Assembly (NCBI GenBank): GCA_032229885.1
Contig: JAVYAJ010000090.1
Location: 1-14,157, forward strand
Source of the DNA: Anammoximicrobium sp032229885
Lineage (GTDB): Bacteria > Planctomycetota > Planctomycetia > Pirellulales > Pirellulaceae
Direction: 5' to 3'
DNA: 14,157 nt
The position numbers and the translations under genes are program-made. Under the pieces are notes generated by a model. The model ran no database searches. It was not told the DNA's origin and was given only the letters and a program-made list of their open reading frames with translations. Shown here one piece after another: positions 1 through 6,889 of this stretch. Numbering within the stretch: the stretch's first letter is position 1; every line of letters starts with the position of its first letter.

Positions 1-292
1 AGTCGATCGCACGTCGTCGTCTTCCGCATAACGAAGCCTCTCATGCTTGATGCTGAACGGATCGCATTGGTCGTCACGCAACCTGTCAGGGCGCGTTGGC
101 TTTCTGATAATCAGTGTATATCAATCCGCCGCCAAAAGCACCATCATCCCGGACCTGACGGTGATTGTACGTCAGGCCTGATTCAGGATTTGCGGCTAGT
201 GACATCCGCCACGGGAAGCGCGGCACCGCGGTTTTCCCCTCGGACGGTGAAGGCACGGCCGCGCGCCGGCGCCAGCGCGCACGGGCGAGACG
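1..292. other. Left-edge stretch without a supported gene
   Basis: This stretch lies downstream of the minus-strand MFS gene. It holds a perfect 7-bp inverted repeat, CCTGACG at 154-160 and CGTCAGG at 170-176, with a 9-nt loop. A GC-rich palindromic run follows around 268-282. Neither has a U-tract on either strand, so I do not call a terminator. The 103-codon reading frame over 43-354 has no family signal, has no convincing ribosome site and runs into the MFS gene antisense. I see no gene here. Confidence 0.5.
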
Positions 293-1576
293 CTAGGCGA
301 CAGCGCCTGCCCGCTCGCCGGGCAGCGTCAGGAACAGCGCCAGGACCGCGCTGACCAGATACAGCACGGCATAGATCCACATCACGCCGCCGACGCCGAC
401 CAGCGGCAGGAACACGGCGACGATCGCCGGACCGACCCAGTTGCTGGCGCCCGCCCCGAGGTTCAGCAGCGACATGGCGGCGCCTTTGTTGTCGGGCGCC
501 AGCGACGGCATCAACGCCGACAGCGGCACATAACCCGCCAGCGTGGCGCCATACAGAATCGCGGCCACGGCCGCCAGCGGATAGTTGGCTCCGTGGGTCT
601 GCGGCGCGTACAACAACAGCAGTGTCGTAATCGCCGACCCGACGCCGCCGCAATACGCCACGGTGCGCCGCCACCCCAGCCAGTCGCCGACGAACCCGAA
701 CAGCAGGTTCCAGATGATATTGCTGAAAAACATCAGGCTGAGCAGGCGCAGCCACTGTTCCAGCTCGAACCCGACCGTCTCGGTAAAGTAGATCGGCAGA
801 AAAACGAGAAAGCCCGCTTGCGGCGCCGTGTTGATGATTCGCACGACGCATCCGATCGCCGTCTTGGGTTTTTTCCAGGCGATCGAGACGCTGGAAAACA
901 CGGTCCGCAACGGGTGCTCGCCCGGCGGCGCCAAACGCTTCTTGCCGATCGGTTCCTGCAAGCCGACCAGCCCCACAACGCCGCCCAGGATGACCAGTCC
1001 CAACGACCACCATAACGTCTGATAAGGACCGATGATCGGGATCGTATAGCTGGCGAACAACGGCCCCAGCGTCATCAGACCGCCGGTCAACGCGAACCAG
1101 AACCAACCGACCGCCGTTCCCAGACGATGCCGCGGCACGGCGACCGAGATCCAAACCAAAAACCCGTACGCAAACAAGGGAAAGCCGAAACCGCGCAGCC
1201 CATACAGGACCATCAGCGGCGTGTACTTGCCGGGGGCCACGCCGAATACGAGAAAGCCGATCTCGAACACGACCCAGATCAGCAGCCCCAACGCCATCAC
1301 CTGACGCGGCCCCCACAGATCCGACAACGCCCCGGACAGCCACGCCGAAATCGCCACAGCCACGCCGTACACCGTAAAGATCACCGCGACCCAGTGCTCG
1401 TTGGCGATCGCCCGATCGACCAGATATTTCGACAGATAGCCGGCTTCGACGCCGTCGCCGATCATGAACAACAACAGGCCCACATAGCCCCAGAACAACG
1501 GCGGGAAGATGCCGATGCGGTCGAGGATCGAGCGGGATGGTTCGGGTGAAGCATGCGCCTCGTCTTGCGGTAGCAT
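293..1576 (-). CDS. MFS transporter, polyol (ribitol/arabinitol) permease type
   Basis: A 427-residue inner-membrane major facilitator protein, probably a proton-coupled importer of a sugar alcohol or related polyol. Family hallmarks run through its length: FWGYVGLLLFMIGDGVE (28-44), SAWLSG (77-82), YGLRGFGFPLFAYGF (125-139), GWFW (157-160), YTIPIIG (177-183), VRIINT (245-250) and, near the C-terminus, LAPDNKGAAMSLLNLGAG followed by SNWVGPAI. From memory these match the Klebsiella RbtT/DalT polyol permeases closely, including the conserved GDG, VRIINT and NKGAA blocks. Length and about 12 hydrophobic segments fit. The ATG start is preceded by GGGAGA at 8-nt spacing. No polyol dehydrogenase or kinase lies nearby, so the substrate is inferred from family only. 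The MFS call is very secure; polyol specificity is moderate. Confidence 0.9.
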   Translation of the reverse strand: MLPQDEAHASPEPSRSILDRIGIFPPLFWGYVGLLLFMIGDGVEAGYLSKYLVDRAIANEHWVAVIFTVYGVAVAISAWLSGALSDLWGPRQVMALGLLIWVVFEIGFLVFGVAPGKYTPLMVLYGLRGFGFPLFAYGFLVWISVAVPRHRLGTAVGWFWFALTGGLMTLGPLFASYTIPIIGPYQTLWWSLGLVILGGVVGLVGLQEPIGKKRLAPPGEHPLRTVFSSVSIAWKKPKTAIGCVVRIINTAPQAGFLVFLPIYFTETVGFELEQWLRLLSLMFFSNIIWNLLFGFVGDWLGWRRTVAYCGGVGSAITTLLLLYAPQTHGANYPLAAVAAILYGATLAGYVPLSALMPSLAPDNKGAAMSLLNLGAGASNWVGPAIVAVFLPLVGVGGVMWIYAVLYLVSAVLALFLTLPGERAGAVA

Positions 1577-1691
1577 TGGGGATGTCTCCCGGGGGGCACT
1601 GGTTATTTGTCGCTGGTCAGTTGTCAGTTGTCAGTTGTCAGTTGTTGGGGGCGCTTCGGAAGGGACGGCAAATGGCGAGCGGCGTGTGGGG
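1577..1691. other. Spacer between AbgT and MFS genes
   Basis: A 115-bp gap between the stop of the AbgT gene and the start of the MFS gene, both on the minus strand. It carries the 7-bp tandem repeat described separately and the MFS ribosome-binding site. I cannot tell whether the two genes share a transcript; the repeat array and the gap size argue mildly against tight coupling. Confidence 0.5.
1616..1646. repeat. Heptamer tandem repeat (GTCAGTT)n
   Basis: Four perfect consecutive copies of GTCAGTT occupy 1616-1643, followed by a partial GTT. The array lies wholly between two genes. Similar short TCAGTTG arrays are common, to my recollection, in intergenic DNA of planctomycetes, cyanobacteria and other large genomes; they are often mistranslated as SCQLSVV or QLTTDN strings in predicted proteins. 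Units are too short and unspaced to be CRISPR. Confidence 0.9.
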
Positions 1692-3221
1692 TCATGGATA
1701 GACATAGCTGGCTTGGAGACCCAGCGGCAGGCCGGTGGCCCAATAGGCGACGAGAAACAGCGACCAGGCGGCAAGGAACGCCGCTGCGTAGGGCAGCATC
1801 AGGCTGACCACCGTGCCGATGCCGGTGGTCTTGACATAGCGCTGGCAAAAGACGACCACCAGGGGAAAATACGGCATCAACGGAGTGATGATATTGGTCG
1901 ACGAATCCCCCACGCGATAGGCTGCCTGGGTCAGGTCGGGCGAAATCCCCAACTTCATCAACATCGGCACGAAGATCGGCGAAAGCAACGCCCACTTGGC
2001 CGACGCCGAACCGACGAACAGGTTCACAAAGCCCGTCAATAGGATCACGCCGACAATCGTGACTTGGCCGGGCAGGGCCAGCCGCTGCAAAAAGCCGGCG
2101 CCCTTGATCGCGATCAGCGCTCCGAGATTGGATTTTCCAAATGCGTCGATGAACAGCGCGCAGAAGAACGCCATCACGATATAGTACGCCATGCCATGCA
2201 TGGATTTGACCATCGTCTGGATCAGATCTCGCGAGTTTTTGAACGCGCCCGAAACATAGCCGTACACGGCGCCCGGCAGCAGGGCCAGTAGGAAGATCAA
2301 CGGCACGATGGCTTTCATCAGCGGCGCCGCGTGCGAGGCCAGCGATCCCGTGGGATCGCGCAGCGCCGAATCGGCCGACAGAGCCCACGCCGCAAGTCCC
2401 GCCAAGCCCAGCAGCGGCGCCGCGGTGGCGATCCAAAAGGCCCGCGATTCGTGCGGCGCGACGCGCTCCATCACCGGCAGATCCGCCGGATCGCCATCTA
2501 CCGCCACACCCCGTAGACGCGGCTCGATGATCCAGTCGGTGATCGCCCAGCCCAGCGCGACGATCAACAGCGACGATCCGGTCGTAAAGAAATAATTGTT
2601 CAGGGGATTGATTTGAATCTCGGGATTCAAGATCCGAGCCGCGGTCATCGTGAAGCTCTGTAGCAGCGGATCTAGGCTGGACGGCACGAAGTTCGCGCTG
2701 AAACCGCCCGACACGCCCGCGAACGCGGCGGCGATGCCGACCAGCGGATGGCGGCCAGCGGCATAGAAGACGACTCCGCCCAACGGGATCACCAACACAT
2801 ACCCAGCGTCCACAGCCGAGTGGCTGGTGATCGCAACCACGATCAGCATGGGCGTCAGCAGCCGTTGCGGCGTGACGTCCAACAGCGTGCGCAGGGCGAC
2901 GTGAACATAGCCTGAATGCTCGGCCACGCCGATGCCCAGCATGGCCACCAGCACGACCCCCAACGGGGCAAAATTGATGAACACGGTAACCATGTTGGCC
3001 AGAAAATCGGCCAGCCGTGGCCCGGTCAGCAGATTCTCGATCCGCAGCGGTTCGTTGGTTCGCGGATCGATTTCGCTCAGTTGAATCGGCGCGGCCACGG
3101 CGGAGATGACCCAGATCGCCAACAGCAACACGAAGAACAGGACTGCCGGATCGGGCAGTTTGTTGCCGTATCGTTCGATCCAATCCAGGGCGCGGGCGAC
3201 GAGCGTCGGTTTTGATGGCAT
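1692..3221 (-). CDS. AbgT-family transporter
   Basis: A 509-residue polytopic inner-membrane protein of the AbgT/MtrF family. Known members take up p-aminobenzoyl-glutamate (AbgT) or export antimetabolites such as sulfonamides (MtrF). Diagnostic blocks are ITSHSAVDAGYVLVIPLGG, then GRHPLVGIAAAFAGVSGGFS and NFVPSSLDPLLQS in the first half. GFVNLFVGSASAKWALLSPI and GDSSTNIITPLMPYFPLVVV follow in the second half. Length matches the usual roughly 500 residues. The frame stays open upstream to 3896, but that part is antisense to the VWA gene. The ATG at 3221 (MPSKPTLVARALDWIERYGN) is where family-like sequence begins. No clear Shine-Dalgarno sequence precedes it. Import and efflux roles cannot be separated from sequence, and no folate gene is adjacent. 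Confidence 0.93.
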   Translation of the reverse strand: MPSKPTLVARALDWIERYGNKLPDPAVLFFVLLLAIWVISAVAAPIQLSEIDPRTNEPLRIENLLTGPRLADFLANMVTVFINFAPLGVVLVAMLGIGVAEHSGYVHVALRTLLDVTPQRLLTPMLIVVAITSHSAVDAGYVLVIPLGGVVFYAAGRHPLVGIAAAFAGVSGGFSANFVPSSLDPLLQSFTMTAARILNPEIQINPLNNYFFTTGSSLLIVALGWAITDWIIEPRLRGVAVDGDPADLPVMERVAPHESRAFWIATAAPLLGLAGLAAWALSADSALRDPTGSLASHAAPLMKAIVPLIFLLALLPGAVYGYVSGAFKNSRDLIQTMVKSMHGMAYYIVMAFFCALFIDAFGKSNLGALIAIKGAGFLQRLALPGQVTIVGVILLTGFVNLFVGSASAKWALLSPIFVPMLMKLGISPDLTQAAYRVGDSSTNIITPLMPYFPLVVVFCQRYVKTTGIGTVVSLMLPYAAAFLAAWSLFLVAYWATGLPLGLQASYVYP

Positions 3222-3318
3222 AACAGTCGGCGTTCGTGACGGATGATCGGCGGAAACCGTGATCGCTTCCGGCAGCGGCGGCCGCGCGCGATACGCGCCG
3301 GCGATCACACGCGGTATA

Positions 3319-3348
3319 CGTTGACGCAGGCTGCCGTGCCCGTCAACG
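3319..3348. promoter_or_regulatory. Inverted repeat, possible operator
   Basis: CGTTGAC (3319-3325) and GTCAACG (3342-3348) are perfect reverse complements separated by 16 bp, inside the region between two divergent genes. The placement would suit a dimeric regulator acting on AbgT, the VWA gene or both. No regulator gene is present in the window, and 7-bp arms can arise by chance in GC-rich DNA, so this is a weak call. Confidence 0.25.
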
Positions 3349-3439
3349 CCCCGCGGGAAAACATGCGGGCCGCTGCGCGATGCGCCGCATACGCGCCGCT
3401 CGCGACGACTTGCTGACACTCGCCCGCCCCTGATCCCTG

Positions 3440-3448
3440 TGCTATCAT
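3440..3448 (+). promoter_or_regulatory. Candidate extended -10 promoter element for the VWA gene
   Basis: TGC-TATCAT matches an extended sigma-70 -10 element (TGn plus a TATAAT-like hexamer) about 100 bp before the VWA start codon. No good -35 hexamer sits at the normal 16-18 bp distance; TTGCTG at 3410-3415 is too far upstream. Planctomycete promoter consensus is poorly known, so confidence is low. Confidence 0.3.
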
Positions 3449-3548
3449 CCTCGTGCTGCTGCTCAAGCGTCGGCAGCGCGGCTGGGACGCCTCCTGCGGG
3501 CGATCCTGCGAACAAATCGCCACCGTCCAATCTAGGGTCCGTTGAATC

Positions 3549-4631
3549 ATGCTCGGCTGCGGACGCCCACTGATCGACGAAGGTCTGGCTTTGGAGGAAT
3601 TTGCCCAGCCGAATCAAGCCGCGCGCCGCCGTGTGCCGGCCTGGCTGCTGTCGGCTCTGCTGCACGCGGCCCTGTGGATCCTGGGCGCTCTGCTCCTCGC
3701 CGGGCCGTCGCGCGGCGTGCGCGTCGAGCCGCCTCGATCCGGCGGGATCGTCCTGATCCGCCCGCCACGCGACGCAGACCAAGCGGCCGAATCGCCAAAC
3801 AGTCCGACCACAACCGCGCCGACAAAGGATGGCGTCGCGGCGGACACAGCGGATGGCCAAGTCAAGGCGCAGGCCGCTGCGCCGCCGACAGGGCAAGCGG
3901 CGACGCCGCCGGATCTAGCGGATGCGCTGCCAGCGCCCGCCGAACGGCCGGTCGATCCAGCGACGCTGCTGCCGTCGCTCGTGGGCGCGCAAGAGATGAT
4001 CGAACAACCCGGCGAGACGATATCTGGCGCCGAGAGCCTGACCAAAGGCGCCGCGCCGGATCGGCGGATCGGGCGGGCGACCCACACCTATGTGTTCGGC
4101 GCCAAAGGCGAAGGCAGCGCCTTTGTGTACGTGTTCGATCGCTCGGACAGCATGAACGACTTTCAAGGCCGCCCGCTCGCAGCCGCCAAGGCCGAGCTGA
4201 TCAACAGCCTGCAACGTCTCCGATCCGTCCATCAATTCCAGATCATCTTCTATACGACCGATGTCATCGCCTTCAACCCTTCGCCGTCCCAGCCGCCGCG
4301 CATGATGTTCGCGACGGACGAGAACAAAGCCTTGGCCGGGCGATTCGTCCAGGAGAGCCATGCCTACAATGGGACCGAGCACATGAAGCCGCTGAGCCTG
4401 GCGCTACGACTGGCGCCGGACGTGATTTTCTTGCTGACCGACGCCGGCGAGCCGCCATTGAGCGAGACCAACCTGCAAGCCTTGCGGCGGCTGAACTCGG
4501 GCACTGTAATCAATACGATCGAGTTCGGCGTCGGCCCGAGCCCAGGCGACGACAATTTTCTGGTTCGATTGGCGCAACAGAACGACGGCCAGCACGTGTA
4601 CGTCGATGTGACTCGGTTGCCGCGGCCGTGA
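3549..4631 (+). CDS. Membrane-anchored VWA-domain protein with TonB-like N-terminus
   Basis: A 360-residue protein with three parts. Residues 1-30 are a basic cytoplasmic lead ending in ARRRVP. Residues about 31-52 are one membrane helix, AWLLSALLHAALWILGALLL, in which S35 and H39 form an SxxxH pair like the Ser16/His20 of E. coli TonB that contacts ExbB/ExbD. Residues about 55-175 are a low-complexity Pro/Ala/Asp-rich linker. Residues about 178-356 are a von Willebrand A domain with a full metal site: FDRSDSM (D197, S199, S201), Thr276 in YNGTEHM and Asp298 in LLTDAGEP. The C-terminal part should lie in the periplasm. No Shine-Dalgarno sequence precedes the ATG. It is followed 301 bp later by exbB-exbD-exbD, which suggests it is the element those proteins drive. 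There is no TonB C-terminal domain. Domain calls are firm; the role is inferred. Confidence 0.85.
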   Translation: MLGCGRPLIDEGLALEEFAQPNQAARRRVPAWLLSALLHAALWILGALLLAGPSRGVRVEPPRSGGIVLIRPPRDADQAAESPNSPTTTAPTKDGVAADTADGQVKAQAAAPPTGQAATPPDLADALPAPAERPVDPATLLPSLVGAQEMIEQPGETISGAESLTKGAAPDRRIGRATHTYVFGAKGEGSAFVYVFDRSDSMNDFQGRPLAAAKAELINSLQRLRSVHQFQIIFYTTDVIAFNPSPSQPPRMMFATDENKALAGRFVQESHAYNGTEHMKPLSLALRLAPDVIFLLTDAGEPPLSETNLQALRRLNSGTVINTIEFGVGPSPGDDNFLVRLAQQNDGQHVYVDVTRLPRP

Positions 4632-4657
4632 CGCGTCGCGCCAAGGTTGTCTGCACA

Positions 4658-4729
4658 CGCCCCGGCAGTCGGACCACGTAGATGCGGCATCTTGCCGCAT
4701 GGCGCAGACTGTCCGCGCGCCCCGGCAGT
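4658..4729. repeat. Direct repeats, 60-bp offset, flanking a hairpin
   Basis: CGCCCCGGCAGT occurs at 4658-4669 and again at 4718-4729. The similarity extends to 20 of 26 positions (4650-4675 against 4710-4735). The TGCGGCATC hairpin sits between the two copies. A comparable arrangement with a 61-bp offset surrounds the related hairpin at 10857-10875. Confidence 0.7.
4682..4700. repeat. TGCGGCATC palindromic hairpin, copy 1
   Basis: ATGCGGCA-TCT-TGCCGCAT forms a perfect 8-bp stem with a 3-nt loop. The copy at 10857-10875 is in reverse orientation and matches at 16 of 19 positions. The outermost pair changes from A-T here to C-G there, so the stem is kept. Both copies also share ACGT a few bases before the stem. 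This fits a dispersed REP-like element family; there is no U-tract to suggest a terminator. Confidence 0.8.
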
Positions 4730-4878
4730 TGGGCCTGAGAGGAAGGACATCCCGCTGGCTATGCGTTCGAAACAACCGCGCGCGTCGTCCGGACTTCGAT
4801 CTCGGTTAGACCTGGTTTCCCGAGATCGGGCGCGCTCAGACCAACACGCCCCGGTCACACGAGACCGAAGCCGTATGC

Positions 4879-4907
4879 CTTAGCGCCTTTGCGCCTTTGC
4901 GTGAGAC
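4879..4907. repeat. CGCCTTTG dispersed repeat, copy 1
   Basis: A 29-bp element with internal CGCCTTTG repetition, ending GCGTGAGAC. It matches 9904-9932 at 26 of 29 positions in the same orientation. Read on the minus strand it would encode LTQRRKGAK, a string I remember seeing repeatedly in spurious predicted proteins of planctomycetes and cyanobacteria. It lies 26 bp before the chosen exbB start, and an upstream TTG that would lengthen ExbB falls inside it, which argues against that longer start. Confidence 0.8.
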
Positions 4908-4932
4908 CGTTCTCACAATCGAGGAAATCATC

Positions 4933-5685
4933 TTGGATCAAATCTTTCAGGCATCGTTCGTCCTGGCCGCCGAACCCGCCGCGACGACGGCGGCGGCCGA
5001 AGCCGGGCCGCAGAGCCTGCTGAGCATCGTCTTTTCCGGAGGCCCGGTCGGCATGGCGATCATGCTGTTCCTGCTGGCGCTGTCCCTGACCGCGGCCTAT
5101 CTGGCCTTCGAGCATCTGCTGACGATCCGCCGCGACGAACTGATGCCCACGGGACTGGCCGATCACATCCGCGAACTGCTGTTGGCCGGTCGCGTCGCCG
5201 ACGCCGATCGGGCGTGTCGCCAGCGCCCGAGCCTGCTGGCCTTCGTCCTGCTGCACGGCTTGGCCGAATTGGATACGGGCTGGAACATGGTCGAGAAAGC
5301 GATGGAAGACGCGTTGGCCGAACGGTCGGCTCGTCTGTTTCGCCGCATCGAATACCTGGCCGTGATCGGCAACATGGCGCCGATGGTCGGCCTGTTGGGC
5401 ACCGTCGTCGGCTTGATCATGGCCTTTTACCAAGTGGCTGCAACTCAGGGCGCGGCCGGCGCAGGCGACCTGGCAGGCGGCATCTATCATGCCTTGGTGA
5501 GCACCGTGGCCGGGCTGATCATCGCGATTCCGGCGCTGGGCGCATTCGCCATTTTTCGCAACCGCATCGATCAACTGGTCGCCGAAGCGGCCTATCTGGC
5601 CCAACACGCGATGACGCCGTTGAAGCGGCGGCGTCTACGGACATCGGCCCCCACCGTGACGCCGCCGCCCGTCGCCGGAGACTGA
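4933..5685 (+). CDS. exbB: MotA/TolQ/ExbB proton channel family protein
   Basis: A 250-residue inner-membrane stator subunit that, with ExbD/TolR partners, uses the proton gradient to do work at the cell envelope. There are three membrane segments: about 37-58 (GPVGMAIMLFLLALSLTAAY), about 141-167 (LAVIGNMAPMVGLLGTVVGL) and about 183-208 (IYHALVSTVAGLIIAIPALG). A cytoplasmic region lies between the first two. The GLLGTVVGLI and STVAGLIIAIP blocks are diagnostic. I chose TTG at 4933 because GAGGA lies 7 nt upstream. A TTG at 4897 in the same frame would add 12 residues but lies inside a dispersed repeat. The Glu of the E. coli TM3 motif GIAEAL is His186 here. The stop is two bases before the next start. 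The ExbB versus TolQ name is not resolvable; the VWA neighbour suggests an ExbB-like role. Confidence 0.9.
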   Translation: MDQIFQASFVLAAEPAATTAAAEAGPQSLLSIVFSGGPVGMAIMLFLLALSLTAAYLAFEHLLTIRRDELMPTGLADHIRELLLAGRVADADRACRQRPSLLAFVLLHGLAELDTGWNMVEKAMEDALAERSARLFRRIEYLAVIGNMAPMVGLLGTVVGLIMAFYQVAATQGAAGAGDLAGGIYHALVSTVAGLIIAIPALGAFAIFRNRIDQLVAEAAYLAQHAMTPLKRRRLRTSAPTVTPPPVAGD

Positions 5686-5687
5686 CG

Positions 5688-6116
5688 ATGCGCATCCCTC
5701 GCCATCCGCGCGGCGCCATCCAAGGCGTCAACATGACGCCGATGATCGACGTCGTGTTTCAATTGATCATCTTTTTCCTCGTGTCGAGCCATCTGTCCCA
5801 GCACGAAGCGCGGCTGCCCGTGCCGTTGCCGCTGGCCGCCAGCGGCCTTGCCGATGCCGTCGACGGCGGCTCGCGCGTGACGATCAACGTGCTCGCCGAC
5901 GGCCAGATGACGCTGGCCGGCCGACCGTTGGACGGCGTCGAACTGGCCTCGCGTCTGCGCACCCGACTGGACGAGATTGGACCGGATCTCGAGGTGCGTC
6001 TCCGCAGCGACCGCACGGTCGCTTATCGCTACATCGACCATATTTTGGGGATCTGCGCCCGCGCCGGGATCTGGAACGTGACGTTCGCCGTCTATCGCCC
6101 GGAGGATGTCCGCTGA
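5688..6116 (+). CDS. exbD: ExbD/TolR family protein (first)
   Basis: A 142-residue single-pass inner-membrane protein and partner of ExbB. The N-terminal cytoplasmic part ends in the block VNMTPMIDVVFQLIIFFLV (14-32). Asp21 matches the proton-carrying Asp of ExbD/TolR. The periplasmic part (about 45-142) has the family pattern of short strands and helices, including VTINVLADGQMTLAGRPLDG and EVRLRSDRTVAYRYIDHILG. GGAG lies 7 nt before the ATG. The gene starts 2 bp after exbB stops and its TGA overlaps the ATG of the second exbD by one base, so the three are almost certainly cotranscribed and translationally coupled. Confidence 0.93.
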   Translation: MRIPRHPRGAIQGVNMTPMIDVVFQLIIFFLVSSHLSQHEARLPVPLPLAASGLADAVDGGSRVTINVLADGQMTLAGRPLDGVELASRLRTRLDEIGPDLEVRLRSDRTVAYRYIDHILGICARAGIWNVTFAVYRPEDVR

Positions 6117-6586
6117 TGCGCGCTCCGTCCAGCTATGCCCAGGAACGCACGGGGATCGAGATCCCCCTGACGCCGCTGATCGACGTGGTTTTCCAGTTGT
6201 TGGTGTTTTTCTTGCTGACCGCCGGCTTTCACGCGGCCGAGCGAACGTTGCCCAGTCCTATCTCCGCGGCCCGGACCGACACGGCGCACACGCCCGCCGA
6301 TCCATCGTCCGCCGACGCACCATCTGCCGCGTTGGATTTTCACGACGTCGTCATCCGGATCCGCTGGGTTTCCAGCCAGCCGACCTGGCGGATTGGCGGC
6401 CAGACGCTGGCGAGTTTGGCGGACGTTCGGGACCTGTTGGCGAATATCGCTCAAATAAACGCCGACGCCCCCGTGATCTTGCATCCGGATCCGGACGTGC
6501 CGCTGGGGCATGTCGTCGATGTGTACGACGCGGCGCGCCAAGTCGGCTTGGCGACGATCCAGTTCGTCGCCACTTCGCCGCCGTAG
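6116..6586 (+). CDS. exbD: ExbD/TolR family protein (second)
   Basis: A 156-residue second ExbD/TolR-type protein. The membrane block is IEIPLTPLIDVVFQLLVFFL (14-33), with the conserved Asp at residue 23. The periplasmic half is a diverged ExbD fold: VVIRIRWVSSQPTWRIGGQ, then VILHPDPDVPLGHVVDVYDA. Compared with the first copy it has an extra Ala/Ser/Asp-rich linker (about 50-72). GGAGG lies 10 nt upstream of the overlapping ATG. Paired, non-identical ExbD proteins are common in planctomycete and other gene sets and may form a heterodimer in the ExbB pore; that part is inference. Confidence 0.92.
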   Translation: MRAPSSYAQERTGIEIPLTPLIDVVFQLLVFFLLTAGFHAAERTLPSPISAARTDTAHTPADPSSADAPSAALDFHDVVIRIRWVSSQPTWRIGGQTLASLADVRDLLANIAQINADAPVILHPDPDVPLGHVVDVYDAARQVGLATIQFVATSPP

Positions 6587-6601
6587 TCTCGGTGCGGCGG
6601 C
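6577..6601 (+). terminator. Weak stem-loop at the end of exbD2
   Basis: GCCGCC (6577-6582) pairs with GGCGGC (6596-6601), and one further inner G-C pair leaves an 11-nt loop. The stem overlaps the stop codon. It is followed by CAAACGAC, not a T run, so it is not a canonical intrinsic terminator. It is listed only because it closes the exb gene set. Confidence 0.2.
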
Positions 6602-6889
6602 AAACGACGATGATCTGGAGGCCACGCTCGGTCTTCGCCGCGGGAGACGACATTGTCCCGAGCCGTGGGGCGGCCGGCAGACGCGACGGAGCGCGTCCCT
6701 CCAGACGACGGCGGGCCGATCGTTCACACCGCCGGGCGTCGCGCCCTGTCCGCCGTTTTCGCGCCGCATCCGCCCCCACCTGCGCCCCATGCTTGCGACC
6801 TGCCATAGCGGCCATTATCGTATCGATGGCGCGTCTGTCGTCGCGTCTTTCCCTCGATGTTTTCACCGCCTCACAAGGAGATGCCTGAC
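6587..6889. other. Gap between exbD2 and the esterase gene
   Basis: A 303-bp gap. It contains one copy of the 25-bp palindromic element (6680-6704, minus orientation) and the strong ribosome site AAGGAG at 6875-6880 for the esterase. No gene and no clear promoter are visible. Confidence 0.5.
6680..6704 (-). repeat. 25-bp palindromic element, copy 1
   Basis: All 25 bases are identical to the reverse complement of 8751-8775. The core forms a GACGCG/CGCGTC stem with a 6-nt loop. In the element's own orientation the loop contains CTCC, complementary to the GGAG just before the stem. Its translation (EGRAPSR) is a string I recall from many spurious ORFs of planctomycetes and verrucomicrobia, which fits a dispersed REP-like family. 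Confidence 0.85.

Larger units (their letters stand above)
3222..3548. other. Divergent intergenic region, AbgT / VWA genes
   Basis: A 327-bp region between two divergently transcribed genes, so it must hold promoters for both. It contains a perfect 7-bp inverted repeat (3319-3325 and 3342-3348). A second, weaker 6-bp inverted repeat, ATGCGG/CCGCAT, lies at 3363-3368 and 3385-3390. Both have a 16-bp spacer. A candidate extended -10 box at 3440-3448 faces the VWA gene. No small gene with family signal is visible. Confidence 0.5.
4632..4932. other. Repeat-bearing gap between VWA gene and exbB
   Basis: A 301-bp gap that interrupts an otherwise compact four-gene set. It holds the TGCGGCATC hairpin (4682-4700), flanked by two direct repeats exactly 60 bp apart (core CGCCCCGGCAGT at 4658-4669 and 4718-4729). 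A CGCCTTTG-type repeat (4879-4907) lies just before exbB. The exbB ribosome site GAGGA is at 4921-4925. No gene is visible. The elements may have been inserted between formerly adjacent genes. Confidence 0.55.

Noticed and set aside
43..354. A 103-codon plus-strand frame at the left edge
   Set aside because: It has no family signal or ribosome site, and the end is antisense to the MFS gene.
183..1343. A 386-codon minus-strand frame
   Set aside because: It is a shadow of the MFS gene, Arg/Gly/Ala-rich and without membrane or family features.
1616..1646. Heptamer array as a CRISPR remnant
   Set aside because: Units are 7 bp and directly adjacent with no spacers, and no cas gene is present.
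1624..3183. A 519-codon minus-strand frame
   Set aside because: It is a shadow of the AbgT gene in another frame; the AbgT frame has clear family motifs.
3222..3896. N-terminal extension of the AbgT protein
   Set aside because: The frame is open but runs antisense through the VWA gene, and family-like sequence begins only at the ATG at 3221.
4897..4932. Upstream TTG start for exbB
   Set aside because: It lies inside a dispersed repeat; the TTG at 4933 has a GAGGA site at good spacing.
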